Shown: positions 1 to 8,509 of the stretch, piece by piece
How positions within the stretch are numbered: position 1 is the stretch's first letter
Layout: each line of letters starts with the position of its first letter
Source: UBA10649 sp964597445
GTDB lineage: Bacteria; Actinomycetota; Actinomycetes; S36-B12
Direction: 5' to 3'
Length of the DNA stretch: 64,000 nucleotides
NCBI GenBank assembly: GCA_964597445.1
Contig: CAZQXO010000002.1
Span: 46,744-110,743 of the forward strand
The notes under the pieces: generated by a model
Told to the model about the DNA's origin: nothing
Databases searched by the model: none
The model's input: the letters and a program-made list of their open reading frames with translations, nothing else
Made by a program: the position numbers and the translations under genes

Positions 1-1049
1 ATCACCTCTCCGCGGACGAAGATCTGTCCCTTGCCGTTGCCCGAGGCGACGCCGAGATCCGCTTCGCGCGCCTCCCCCGGGCCATTGACGACGCAGCCCA
101 TGACGGCCACGCGCAGGGGGACATCAAGACCCTCGAGGCCCGCCGTGACCTGCTCGGCCAGCGTGTACACGTCCACCTGGGCTCGACCGCAGGACGGGCA
201 CGACACGATCTCCAAGCCGCGCTGGCGCAGGTTGAGGGATTCGAGGATCGCGATTCCGACCTTGACCTCCTCGACCGGCGGCGCCGAGAGCGAGACGCGG
301 ATGGTGTCGCCGATGCCACGGCTCAGAAGCCCTCCGAAGGCCACCGCCGACTTGATGGTCCCCTGAAAGGCCGGACCGGCCTCCGTCACTCCCAAATGCA
401 GCGGGTAGTCGCACTGCTCCGCCAACTGCATGTACGCCTGCATCATGATCACCGGATCGTGATGCTTCACCGAGATCTTGATGTCGCGGAAGTCATGCTC
501 CTCGAACAGCGAGGCCTCCCACAGCGCAGACTCCACCAGCGCTTCGGGAGTGGCCTTGCCGTACTTCTCCAGCAGCCGCTTGTCCAGCGAGCCTGCGTTG
601 ACGCCAATGCGGATGGGCGTGCCGGCGTCCTTCGCCGCTCGGGCGATCTCGCCGACCTTGTCATCGAACTGCTTGATGTTGCCCGGATTGACACGCACGC
701 CGGCACAGCCCGCGTCGATGGCCGCGAAGACGTACTTCGGCTGGAAGTGGATGTCGGCGACGACGGGGATGCCGCTCTTGCGCGCGATCTGCGGGAGCGC
801 ATCCGCATCGTCCTGGCTGGGAACCGCAACCCGCACCACCTGGCACCCGGCAGCCGTCAGCTCCGCGATCTGCTGCAATGTCGCGTTGACATCCGACGTG
901 AGCGTGGTGCACATCGACTGGACGCTGACCGGTGCATCGCCTCCCACCCGCACCGGATGGGTCGGGTGGCGCAGCAGGATCTGACGCGACACCCGTCGAG
1001 GGGACACGACCGGAGGCGGGGCGGCAGGCATGCCGAGGGAGACGGACAC
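1..1049 (-). CDS. ispG: 4-hydroxy-3-methylbut-2-en-1-yl diphosphate synthase (partial, 3' end outside window)
   Basis: Cytosolic [4Fe-4S] enzyme of the MEP isoprenoid pathway, converting MEcPP to HMBPP. About 349 residues lie in the window; family length (about 370-385) suggests some 30 C-terminal residues are beyond base 1. The cluster ligands are visible as Cys284-x-x-Cys287 (SCPSCGR) and Cys319 followed by NGPGE with Glu326. The N-terminal part has GGDAPVSVQSM, typical of the family. The GTG at 1049 was chosen because it aligns with the usual actinobacterial start (xxxSLGMP); the AGGAG upstream is very close to it, and the ATG at 1031 is the alternative. It is the last of dxr-rseP-ispG, 70 bases after rseP. 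Confidence 0.95.
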   Translation of the reverse strand, partial: MSVSLGMPAAPPPVVSPRRVSRQILLRHPTHPVRVGGDAPVSVQSMCTTLTSDVNATLQQIAELTAAGCQVVRVAVPSQDDADALPQIARKSGIPVVADIHFQPKYVFAAIDAGCAGVRVNPGNIKQFDDKVGEIARAAKDAGTPIRIGVNAGSLDKRLLEKYGKATPEALVESALWEASLFEEHDFRDIKISVKHHDPVIMMQAYMQLAEQCDYPLHLGVTEAGPAFQGTIKSAVAFGGLLSRGIGDTIRVSLSAPPVEEVKVGIAILESLNLRQRGLEIVSCPSCGRAQVDVYTLAEQVTAGLEGLDVPLRVAVMGCVVNGPGEAREADLGVASGNGKGQIFVRGEV

Positions 1050-1119
1050 CTCCTCATTATGCCGCGGGACGCGGTGGTCCGCCGGACTGCTGCACCGCGG
1101 CGCCCGTACCGTGCGTGGA

Positions 1120-2442
1120 TCAGCCGAGGGAGATCGGCTTGATGAGATCCGCCCAGATCACGATGACGCCCATCGCGAGCAGGACCCCCGCCATGACGTA
1201 GGCCACCGGCAGGAGCCGGGCGGTGTCCACAGGACCGGGATCGGGTCGGCCCATCGCGCGGGCGATCCGGCGTCGCACGCCCTCGTACGCCGCTCCCGCG
1301 ACATGGCCTCCGTCGAGCGGCAGGATCGGCAGCAGGTTGAAGAGGAAGAGGAACAGGTTCAGGGAGGCCGCGAGTCCCAGGAACGTGGCCACCTTGGCGC
1401 GCAGGGGCTGATCCATCGCAGCCACCTCACCTCCGATGCGGCTCACGCCGACCACGCTCACCGGGCTGTCCACCTGGCGCTCGCCACCCCCCACGAGCGT
1501 CTCGGTGACCAGCTCGTACAGGCGGACCGGCAAGGAGACCAGCGCTTCGACCGAGCGGACCGTGATGTCCCACATGTAGCCGGGAACAGCCGTCCAGGAC
1601 TGGAGCTCCCAGGCCGCCACGGGCGCGAGGCCGACGAATCCCGCCGTGACCACCTCATCCGTCGGCGCACCGGACTCGTCGTAGACCGGGCGCGTCGCCT
1701 CACCGATCGTGACGCCCAGATCGACCGGCTGGCCGTCGCGCTCCACGGCGACCGTGACCGTCGCCCCGGGATGGGCGCGGATCCAGTCCGTCGCGGCCTC
1801 CCAGTCCGTGTACGGCGTGCCGTTGATGCTGACGATGACGTCACCCGGCTGGAAGCCTGCTGCGGCGGCGGGCGCGGCCACGCTGCCCGTCGGACACTCC
1901 CCGGACGGGAGCGGCTCCCCGGCGGGCTGCGCCACCGTGGGCGTGCACCGACCAACGGAGGCCACCTCCATCGACGGTGTCGGGATGCCCACGACCATCA
2001 GCAGGATGGTGAACAGGACGAAGCCGAAGATCAGGTTCATGACCGGGCCGCCGAGCATGATCACCATGCGCTTGCGCACCGGCAGCCGGTAGAAGACTCG
2101 ATCGGCATCCCCCGGCCCAATCTCCTCGAGGGACTGCTGACGCGCCTGCGCCACCATGGTCGCGAAGCGCCCGGTCGTCATCGATCGGGCCGTGCCCTCC
2201 GGATCACCCGGTGCCGGGGGGAGCATGCCGATCATGCGGATGTAGCCGCCGACCGGGATGGCCTTGATGCCGTAGCGCGTCTCCCCGCGCACGCGCGACC
2301 AGAGAGTCGGGCCGAAGCCGATCATGTAGTCGGTCACCTTGACGCCGAACCGCTTCGCCGGCCACAGGTGCCCCCACTCGTGCAGGGCGATCGACAGGCC
2401 GATGAGGAGGACGAAGATCAGGATGCCCAGCAGCTCGAGCAT
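1120..2442 (-). CDS. rseP: Site-2 intramembrane zinc metalloprotease, RseP/Rip1 family
   Basis: 440-residue membrane protease expected to cleave membrane-bound anti-sigma factors or similar substrates within the bilayer. The first membrane segment carries the zinc motif HEWGH (residues 21-25). A PDZ domain sits in the middle, with PGDVIVSINGTP as its ligand-binding entry. The C-terminal membrane part has the second catalytic motif LPILPLDGGH. It starts one base after the dxr stop, so it is translationally coupled, and it precedes ispG. This dxr-protease-ispG order is standard in actinobacteria; the substrate cannot be told from sequence. Confidence 0.93.
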   Translation of the reverse strand: MLELLGILIFVLLIGLSIALHEWGHLWPAKRFGVKVTDYMIGFGPTLWSRVRGETRYGIKAIPVGGYIRMIGMLPPAPGDPEGTARSMTTGRFATMVAQARQQSLEEIGPGDADRVFYRLPVRKRMVIMLGGPVMNLIFGFVLFTILLMVVGIPTPSMEVASVGRCTPTVAQPAGEPLPSGECPTGSVAAPAAAAGFQPGDVIVSINGTPYTDWEAATDWIRAHPGATVTVAVERDGQPVDLGVTIGEATRPVYDESGAPTDEVVTAGFVGLAPVAAWELQSWTAVPGYMWDITVRSVEALVSLPVRLYELVTETLVGGGERQVDSPVSVVGVSRIGGEVAAMDQPLRAKVATFLGLAASLNLFLFLFNLLPILPLDGGHVAGAAYEGVRRRIARAMGRPDPGPVDTARLLPVAYVMAGVLLAMGVIVIWADLIKPISLG

Positions 2443-2443
2443 G

Positions 2444-3676
2444 TCACCCTCCTGCCCTCAGGGATCCCGCTCCCTCGCGGATCAGCTCGTCCGCGCGCCG
2501 GCGAGCCCAGGCGTCTGCAGAGAGGACGTCCGCGAGGGTCGTGGCGTTCCCGTCGACCCAGCAGGCACCGTCCTCGTTACCTGACCCCTGCAGGTGCTCG
2601 TCCAGCACGCGAGCGACCGTGTCGACGATTCCGGTGAAGGGGAGATCCCCGGCGAGGAACGCGCCGACACTGGCCTCATCGGCCGCATTGAAGACCGCCG
2701 GAGCCGTGCCGCCCGCTGATCCGGCCGTTCGAGCCCAGTGCACGGCGGGGAACGCCTCCTCGTCGAGGGGGAGGAACTCCCACGTCGTGGCCTGCGACCA
2801 ATCGCACGCCGGTGCCGCCTCCGGCACGCGCTCAGGCCACCCCATTCCCCACGCGATCGGGATGCGCATGTCCGGGGGACTCGCCTGCAGCACGGTGGAC
2901 CCGTCCACGAACTCCACCATCGAGTGGACCACCGACTGCGGGTGCACGACCACGTCGATGCGGGTGAACGGGACATCGAAGAGGAGGTGCGCCTCGATGA
3001 CCTCGAGGCCCTTGTTGACGAGGGTCGCGGAGTTGATCGTGACCAGGGGCCCCATCGTCCACGTCGGATGGGCCAGCGCCTCCTGCGCCGTGACGCCTGA
3101 CAGGGACGCGCGCGATCGCCCTCGAAAGGGCCCTCCGCTCGCCGTCAGGACGAGGCGCTGGACCTCGTTCGGCTCCCCTGCCAGCAGGCACTGCGCCAGC
3201 GCCGAGTGCTCGGAGTCCACCGGGATGATCTGCCCCGGACGCGCCAGGCCCTTCACAAGCGGGCCCCCGATGATCAGGGACTCCTTGTTGGCCAGAGCCA
3301 CCGTGCGTCCCGCCTCCAGGGCCGCGAGGGTCGGAGTCAGTCCTGCCGCTCCGGCCAGGCCATTCACGACCGTGTGGCAGTCCCATGCCGCGACGAGGTC
3401 GTTCGCCTGCGGGCCGGTGACGAGGCGGACATCGCCGCCGGTGGGCGTCCGGGCCTCGAGGAGATCTCGCAGTCGCGATGCTGCACGCTCATCCGGAACA
3501 CCGACGACCTCGACACCGAACTCGATCGCCTGTGCGGCCACGTCCTCCAGTCTCGATGCTCCGGCAGAGAGCCCGACGATCTCGAACCGGTCGGGGTGCC
3601 TCCTCGCCACGTCCAGGCTCTGCGTACCGATCGATCCCGTGCTGCCGAGGATCACGATGCGCCGACGCTCGGTCAT
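2444..3676 (-). CDS. dxr: 1-deoxy-D-xylulose-5-phosphate reductoisomerase
   Basis: Second enzyme of the MEP pathway: NADPH-dependent rearrangement and reduction of DXP to MEP, in the cytosol. 410 residues, normal length. The N-terminal Rossmann motif GSTGSIG is at residues 11-17. The catalytic and metal-binding region reads VDSEHSAL and LTASGGPFRG, followed by HPTWTMG and NKGLEVIEAH. The ATG at 3676 lies only 9 bases after the stop of the PucR-type regulator on the same strand and has a weak ribosome site, so some transcripts may arrive from that gene. Confidence 0.96.
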   Translation of the reverse strand: MTERRRIVILGSTGSIGTQSLDVARRHPDRFEIVGLSAGASRLEDVAAQAIEFGVEVVGVPDERAASRLRDLLEARTPTGGDVRLVTGPQANDLVAAWDCHTVVNGLAGAAGLTPTLAALEAGRTVALANKESLIIGGPLVKGLARPGQIIPVDSEHSALAQCLLAGEPNEVQRLVLTASGGPFRGRSRASLSGVTAQEALAHPTWTMGPLVTINSATLVNKGLEVIEAHLLFDVPFTRIDVVVHPQSVVHSMVEFVDGSTVLQASPPDMRIPIAWGMGWPERVPEAAPACDWSQATTWEFLPLDEEAFPAVHWARTAGSAGGTAPAVFNAADEASVGAFLAGDLPFTGIVDTVARVLDEHLQGSGNEDGACWVDGNATTLADVLSADAWARRRADELIREGAGSLRAGG

Positions 3677-3685
3677 GCTCGCAGG

Positions 3686-5239
3686 CTACCCCGCAGGCTG
3701 GTCGCAGTCGGCGCCCGCGCTCTCCCACCCGCCATGGGCGTCCCGTACCCGGATGGCGAACCACAGGTCCGCCCGGACCGTGGTGTCCTCGAGTGATCGA
3801 CCGAGCACGGCCTCGATGCGACGAAGGCGATGCCGCACCGTGTGGCGGTGGATGCCGAGCTCCTGCGCGGTCGCATCGACCTGGCCATGATGCGACAGCC
3901 AGGCGCGCAGGGTGGCCACCATGTCGGTGCCGTCGGAGGTCGACAGGAGGGCACCCAGGCACGCGTTCGCCCAGGCCACGGCCACATCGCCATCGATCAG
4001 CGAGTCCATGCTGCGACCCGGCACGTCACCGTGCCGCGTCCACCCGCGTCCGGTGCGCGCGGCAGTGCGGGCCTGAACCAGAGCCGTGCGCACCTGATGA
4101 GGAGAGGTGATCCGGATCGGCTCGGAGACGCCGACGGAGCGGCCGCCCCCTCCCTCGAGGACGGCACGGGCAGCCGACGTCGGCGATCCGTCGTCGTCGA
4201 CCGGGACGAATCCCACGACACCACCGTCACCGTCCGGGCCCAGGACGGCTCCTGGGATGGCGGGCACGGTGACCGGCCCCGCCGTGCCCGGCATGACGGC
4301 CACGGCCACCGCCGATCCGGCGGCGAGGTCGCCGAGGTCGATCGAGGCCAGCACCTCGCTGGTCAGGGCGCCGGACTGCGCATGAGCGATGAGGAGGGCA
4401 TGCCAGGCGCCCATCGGGCCGCCGCGATGCGAGGCATCCCCCACCTCCCACGAGAGGAGGGAGACGGCCAGGTTCATCACGGCCTGGTCGCCGGGACTCA
4501 GCGGTCGAGGGCTGCCCACCACGAGGAAGCCCCGGACCGTGTCGTGCTCGCCCACAGGGACGAGGGACACGTGCTCATCCGCGCGAGCGAGGGACCCGGA
4601 GGCCAGCAGGCCGCGGGGGCGCAGGCGATCGATCTCCCCGAGGAGCTCACCCGCCCGCGCTGCGGCATCCGGCGGATGGGCGCCCAGGACATCCCCCGAG
4701 GGTGCGAGGTGCAGGGCGAACCCCCGCACGTGACGACTCACGACCGCGAGCAGCGCGCGGACCCGCGATCCGGACTCCTCGCCTGCGGGAACCGAGAGAA
4801 GGGACCGGATCATGCGTCGCTGACTGGTGAACGACGCACCCGCGTCCGCGTACTCCTCGGCAGCGAGCAGCCGGGACACGGCACGGCTCACGGCGACGAA
4901 GGGCACGGGCTCGCCCACCTCGACCACGGGCAGCCCCGCGGACTCCGCCGCCACGATGAGCTCCTTCGGCACCTGCGCGTGGTGCAGGCCGATGCCGAAG
5001 CCGATGCCAGCGGCATCAGCGCGGTGGAGGCGATCGACATAGGCCCGGCACTCCTCGCGGGCACCTGAGAGGGTCAGCCCCGTGGTCAGGACGAGATCGC
5101 CCGCCTCGATCCACGGCGTCGGATCCACCTGCTCGGACACGGCGACCCACCGCAGCGGCCGATCCAGGTCAGCCGACCGGGTCACCGGCCGCAGCGCCAG
5201 CTCGGCGAGATCCACCACCTGAGAGAGCGTGATCGTCAC
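3686..5239 (-). CDS. PucR-family transcriptional regulator
   Basis: 517-residue regulator. The N-terminus (about residues 5-125) matches the purine-catabolism-regulator-like domain; the C-terminus (about 450-505) is the PucR helix-turn-helix with LGIHRHTVRHRLRRIE. The GTG start at 5239 has a good AGGAGG six bases upstream. PucR proteins act as activators or repressors of nitrogen-compound catabolism, including GABA genes in other bacteria (GabR-type PucR proteins). It is divergent from gabT with about 120 bases between starts, so control of gabT and of itself is the natural inference. The effector is unknown. Confidence 0.85.
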   Translation of the reverse strand: MTITLSQVVDLAELALRPVTRSADLDRPLRWVAVSEQVDPTPWIEAGDLVLTTGLTLSGAREECRAYVDRLHRADAAGIGFGIGLHHAQVPKELIVAAESAGLPVVEVGEPVPFVAVSRAVSRLLAAEEYADAGASFTSQRRMIRSLLSVPAGEESGSRVRALLAVVSRHVRGFALHLAPSGDVLGAHPPDAAARAGELLGEIDRLRPRGLLASGSLARADEHVSLVPVGEHDTVRGFLVVGSPRPLSPGDQAVMNLAVSLLSWEVGDASHRGGPMGAWHALLIAHAQSGALTSEVLASIDLGDLAAGSAVAVAVMPGTAGPVTVPAIPGAVLGPDGDGGVVGFVPVDDDGSPTSAARAVLEGGGGRSVGVSEPIRITSPHQVRTALVQARTAARTGRGWTRHGDVPGRSMDSLIDGDVAVAWANACLGALLSTSDGTDMVATLRAWLSHHGQVDATAQELGIHRHTVRHRLRRIEAVLGRSLEDTTVRADLWFAIRVRDAHGGWESAGADCDQPAG

Positions 5240-5362
5240 CTCATCCTCCTACGTTCTGGACAACCCTAGGGTGCCCTATGTTCCACATCGGCACCTCGCA
5301 TGCGTCCGGTCTCCCTCTACCCTGAGGGCAGCGCCCTCCTGCGCCCGGACCCGAGGAGCCCG
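5240..5362. promoter_or_regulatory. Divergent pucR/gabT promoter region
   Basis: Intergenic region between two divergent starts. It holds the perfect palindrome CCCTAGGG at 5264-5271, a candidate operator half or core. A plausible gabT -10 (TATGTT, 5277-5282) has a weak -35 (TTCTGG, 5254-5259) at 17-base spacing, so the palindrome would lie in the spacer, where a bound regulator would affect the polymerase. The promoter call is a pattern match only. Confidence 0.35.
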
Positions 5363-6709
5363 ATGTCCCCCGTCGCCACCCCCACCGAGCTCGTCCAGGA
5401 GCGTCGCCTCGTCACCGCGATCCCCGGACCCCGGTCGCAGGCGCTCCAGGCCCGCAAGGTCGCCGCCGTGTCGAACGGCGTCGGCGTCACCCTCCCCGTG
5501 TACGTCGTCCGGGCAGGGGGCGGAGTCCTCGTCGACGCTGACGGAAACTCGCTGATCGACATGGGGTCGGGCATCGCCGTGACCACCGTCGGCAACGCGA
5601 ATCCGGAGGTCGTCTCCGCGGTCCAGGCCCAGGTGGCGGAGTTCACGCACACCTGCTTCATGGTCACCCCCTACGCCGGATACGTCGAGGTGTGCGAGGC
5701 CTTGAATCGCGTGACTCCCGGTGATCACGACAAGCGCTCAGCCCTCTTCAACTCTGGAGCCGAGGCTGTCGAGAACGCCGTCAAGATCGCCCGCGCCCAT
5801 ACCCGTCGGCAGGCCGTCGTCGTCGTGGAGCACGGGTATCACGGTCGCACCAACCTCACCATGGGCATGACCGCGAAGAACATGCCCTACAAGCAGTCCT
5901 TCGGACCCTTCGCGCCCGAGATCTACCGCGTGCCCGCGTCCTACCCCTACCGCGACCGTGGCCTCAAGGGCCCTGAGATGGCTCAGATCGCGATCACGCG
6001 GATCGAGCGCGAGCTGGGTGCCTCCAACGTCGCAGCAATCGTGATCGAGCCGGTTCAGGGCGAAGGTGGCTTCATCGTCCCCGATCCGGGCTATTTCCGG
6101 GCCATGGCGGACTTCGCCGCCGCACACGGCATCGTCTTCATCGCCGACGAGATCCAGTCGGGCTTCTGCCGTACGGGACAGTGGTTCGCGTCGGAGTACG
6201 AGGACGTCGTGCCCGACCTCATCACGACGGCCAAGGGCATCGCTGACGGCATGCCGCTCGCGGCCGTCACCGGACGCGCCGAGATCATGGACTCGGTGCA
6301 CGCCGGCGGGCTGGGCGGGACGTACGGCGGCAACCCCGTGGCGTGCGCCGCAGCCCTCGCCGCCATCGACTGGATGGAGCGCAACGACGCCCCCGCCCTC
6401 GCCCGCGACATCGAGGCCGTCATGATGCCCCGCCTGCGCGACATGGCTCTGCGCTACCCCGCCATCGGAGACATCCGCGGACGAGGCGCGATGATCGCCA
6501 TCGAGCTGGTGGTCCCGGGAACCATGGATCCGGATGCAGACCTCGCCGCCACCCTCAACCGCTTCTGCCACCAGCACGGCGTCGTCACCCTGACGACCGG
6601 AACGCACGGGAACGTGTTCCGCTTCCTTCCCCCGCTGACGATGCCGCGGCACCTGCTCGAGGAGGCGCTCTCGATCCTGGAGCAGGCGTTCGAGTCCGCG
6701 CAGACCTGA
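5363..6709 (+). CDS. gabT: 4-aminobutyrate (GABA) / 5-aminovalerate aminotransferase
   Basis: PLP-dependent class III aminotransferase, 448 residues. It moves the amino group of GABA to 2-oxoglutarate, giving succinate semialdehyde; such enzymes commonly also accept 5-aminovalerate. Seen: NSGAEAVENAVKIAR (PLP phosphate region), HGYHGRT, the Asp of FIADEIQSG, and the PLP lysine Lys291 in TTAKGIADG. The ATG at 5363 was chosen over the earlier in-frame ATG at 5300 because GAGGAG lies four bases upstream and the resulting N-terminus matches GabT length. It stands alone on the plus strand, divergent from the PucR regulator. Confidence 0.92.
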   Translation: MSPVATPTELVQERRLVTAIPGPRSQALQARKVAAVSNGVGVTLPVYVVRAGGGVLVDADGNSLIDMGSGIAVTTVGNANPEVVSAVQAQVAEFTHTCFMVTPYAGYVEVCEALNRVTPGDHDKRSALFNSGAEAVENAVKIARAHTRRQAVVVVEHGYHGRTNLTMGMTAKNMPYKQSFGPFAPEIYRVPASYPYRDRGLKGPEMAQIAITRIERELGASNVAAIVIEPVQGEGGFIVPDPGYFRAMADFAAAHGIVFIADEIQSGFCRTGQWFASEYEDVVPDLITTAKGIADGMPLAAVTGRAEIMDSVHAGGLGGTYGGNPVACAAALAAIDWMERNDAPALARDIEAVMMPRLRDMALRYPAIGDIRGRGAMIAIELVVPGTMDPDADLAATLNRFCHQHGVVTLTTGTHGNVFRFLPPLTMPRHLLEEALSILEQAFESAQT

Positions 6710-6715
6710 TCGGCA

Positions 6716-6738
6716 GTCCTGTCCACAGGCCGCAGGAC
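6716..6738 (+). terminator. Weak hairpin after gabT
   Basis: GTCCTG and CAGGAC form a six-base-pair stem around an 11-base loop, starting seven bases after the gabT stop. There is no U-tract. It could help end gabT transcription, but a stem this short is expected by chance in such GC-rich DNA. Confidence 0.2.
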
Positions 6739-6779
6739 GCCGGTGTCGTGGCGATGCCACGTCGACATACGGTCACCGT

Positions 6780-7214
6780 GTGGCGCGATTCCGGGTGTGG
6801 GCGGTGCTGTCCCTGGCGAGCAGCGGACTGCTCCTCGTCCCGGGGCCCTGGATCCCGTCCGCGGAGGCACGTGAGCGGCCCTCCTGGTTCTGGGAGTGGA
6901 GCGACGGCTCGACATCGCGCGACCGAACCCTGAACGAGGCGCGCTACGGCGTCTGGTCACGCCTGCCGAGGATCGCGGTCGCGAGCGCTCCAGCAGCAGC
7001 CGGTCGGACCGTGCGACTCCAGGTCCAGCAGTCGGGAGGCTGGGTGACCGAGGACACCGTTCGCACGGACCTCGACGGCCGCGCTGAACTGACGATCAAC
7101 CCCTACTGCCATCACGGCGACTGGTGCTCCGGCACCGCGGAGTACCGCATCGTGGCCGACGGCGATCAGGCACTCCTCCGGGTGAGCTTCACCCCGACGC
7201 GGACATCTCCCTGA
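6780..7214 (+). CDS. Small secreted protein of unknown function
   Basis: 144 residues. The N-terminus is a signal peptide: arginine at 3 and 5, a hydrophobic stretch, and probable cleavage after AEA near residue 30. The mature part is a small beta-rich-looking domain with two cysteines (NPYCHHGDWCSG) and RTVRLQVQQSGGWV, resembling exported single-domain proteins. I do not recognise a function. The start is GTG. Its 3' end overlaps the 3' end of the convergent dehydrogenase-like gene by 26 bases, which argues both reading frames are maintained. It lies 70 bases after gabT but its role need not be related. Confidence 0.7.
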   Translation: MARFRVWAVLSLASSGLLLVPGPWIPSAEARERPSWFWEWSDGSTSRDRTLNEARYGVWSRLPRIAVASAPAAAGRTVRLQVQQSGGWVTEDTVRTDLDGRAELTINPYCHHGDWCSGTAEYRIVADGDQALLRVSFTPTRTSP

Positions 7215-8409
7215 GGCCGAAGGACTGCCCGTAGCCGCTCTCCATGAGCTGCAGATAGGGGACGGCATCGAAGGCCTCCGGACCCAGCACCCCCACTCCA
7301 GTCCAAGCCCCGGTCGCCAGCAGTTCCAGGGCGATCACCGGATTCATGGCCGTCTGCCATACGACCGCCTGCGTTCCGTACTCGCGCATGGTCCACTCGT
7401 TGTCCGCCACGTGGTAGAGGTAGACCTCGCGCGGCTCGCCATCGAGGCCCGTGCCCGTCACCCACGTGCCGGCGCACGTCTTGCCGCTCATGCGGTCGCC
7501 CAGCGTCGCGGGGTCGGGGAGCACGGCCGCTACGACATCGCGAGGACTCACCGGCACGCCCTTGACCGTCACCGGGTCGGTTCGGTCGAGCCCGAGCTTG
7601 TGCAGGGTTCGGAGGACGTCGATGAACTCCTCGCCGAGACCGTACTTGAAGGTGACCCGCCTGCAGTCGATCCACCGTGGCACGAGGAGCACCTCCTCGT
7701 GCTCGACGTTGATGACCTCGACCGGCCCGATGCCCTCGGGGAAGTCGAAGACCTCAGGCTCAGAGAAGGGCTCGGTGGTGAACCAGCCGCGCTCGCGCTC
7801 CCAGATGACCGGAGGGTTCAGGCATTCCTCGATCGTCGTCCAGATGGAGAACGAGGGGGCGAAGTCATGACCCTCGACCAGGAGATTCGCACCATCCCGA
7901 ATGCCGATCTCGTCGATCTCGCGGAAGAGGTGATCCGCCGCATAACGGGCGAACACGTCGGCGAGACCGGGCTCGACCCCCATTCCGCACAGCGCGAGCC
8001 GACCGGCACCGATCCAGGCCTGCTCCTGCGCGAACTGCTCGTCACCCAACTTCACCCCCACCTGCGAGTAGGCATCGGTGGCATGCGGTCGCGAGAGGCT
8101 CATCGCCGTGTCGAGGTAGTCGGCTCCCGCCTCGAAGGCTCCCTCGAAGATGGGCATCACGAATCGCGGATCCACCACATTGAGGACATGGGTGATGCGG
8201 TGCTCCCGGCACAGGGCGGCAACGGACTTCGCACTCGAGGCGTCCACCTGGGCTGCCGCGAATCGCGCATCATCGACGCGAGCGACCACCGACTGCGACC
8301 GCTCGAGGTCGTAGTCGGCGATGACGATGTGCTCGAAGAAGTCCCGTCGCGCGGCGATGAGAGCCGCAGAGGTCCCCACGCCACCCGCTCCCACGATGAG
8401 GATCCGCAT
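7189..8409 (-). CDS. Saccharopine dehydrogenase-like (carboxynorspermidine synthase-type) protein
   Basis: 406 residues with an N-terminal Rossmann fold (GAGGVG, residues 7-12) and the long C-terminal domain of the saccharopine dehydrogenase family; GMGVEPGLADVFARYA is characteristic. Family members form or split C-N links between amino acids and aldehydes or polyamines (saccharopine, carboxynorspermidine, homospermidine). ATG at 8409 chosen because AAGGAG lies five bases upstream; two GTG codons precede it in frame. It is the last gene of the polyamine-uptake operon, 100 bases after the FAD oxidase, so a substrate such as a Schiff base of an aminoaldehyde is plausible but not shown. Confidence 0.75.
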   Translation of the reverse strand: MRILIVGAGGVGTSAALIAARRDFFEHIVIADYDLERSQSVVARVDDARFAAAQVDASSAKSVAALCREHRITHVLNVVDPRFVMPIFEGAFEAGADYLDTAMSLSRPHATDAYSQVGVKLGDEQFAQEQAWIGAGRLALCGMGVEPGLADVFARYAADHLFREIDEIGIRDGANLLVEGHDFAPSFSIWTTIEECLNPPVIWERERGWFTTEPFSEPEVFDFPEGIGPVEVINVEHEEVLLVPRWIDCRRVTFKYGLGEEFIDVLRTLHKLGLDRTDPVTVKGVPVSPRDVVAAVLPDPATLGDRMSGKTCAGTWVTGTGLDGEPREVYLYHVADNEWTMREYGTQAVVWQTAMNPVIALELLATGAWTGVGVLGPEAFDAVPYLQLMESGYGQSFGLREMSASG

Positions 8410-8509
8410 CACCACTCCTTGATCGCTCGGGGCAGCACACGGCTGCTGTCATCTACGCCACGTTACGTCGTCACGGCCGGGTGAGGACGGTGACACGGGC
8501 TGCACGACA

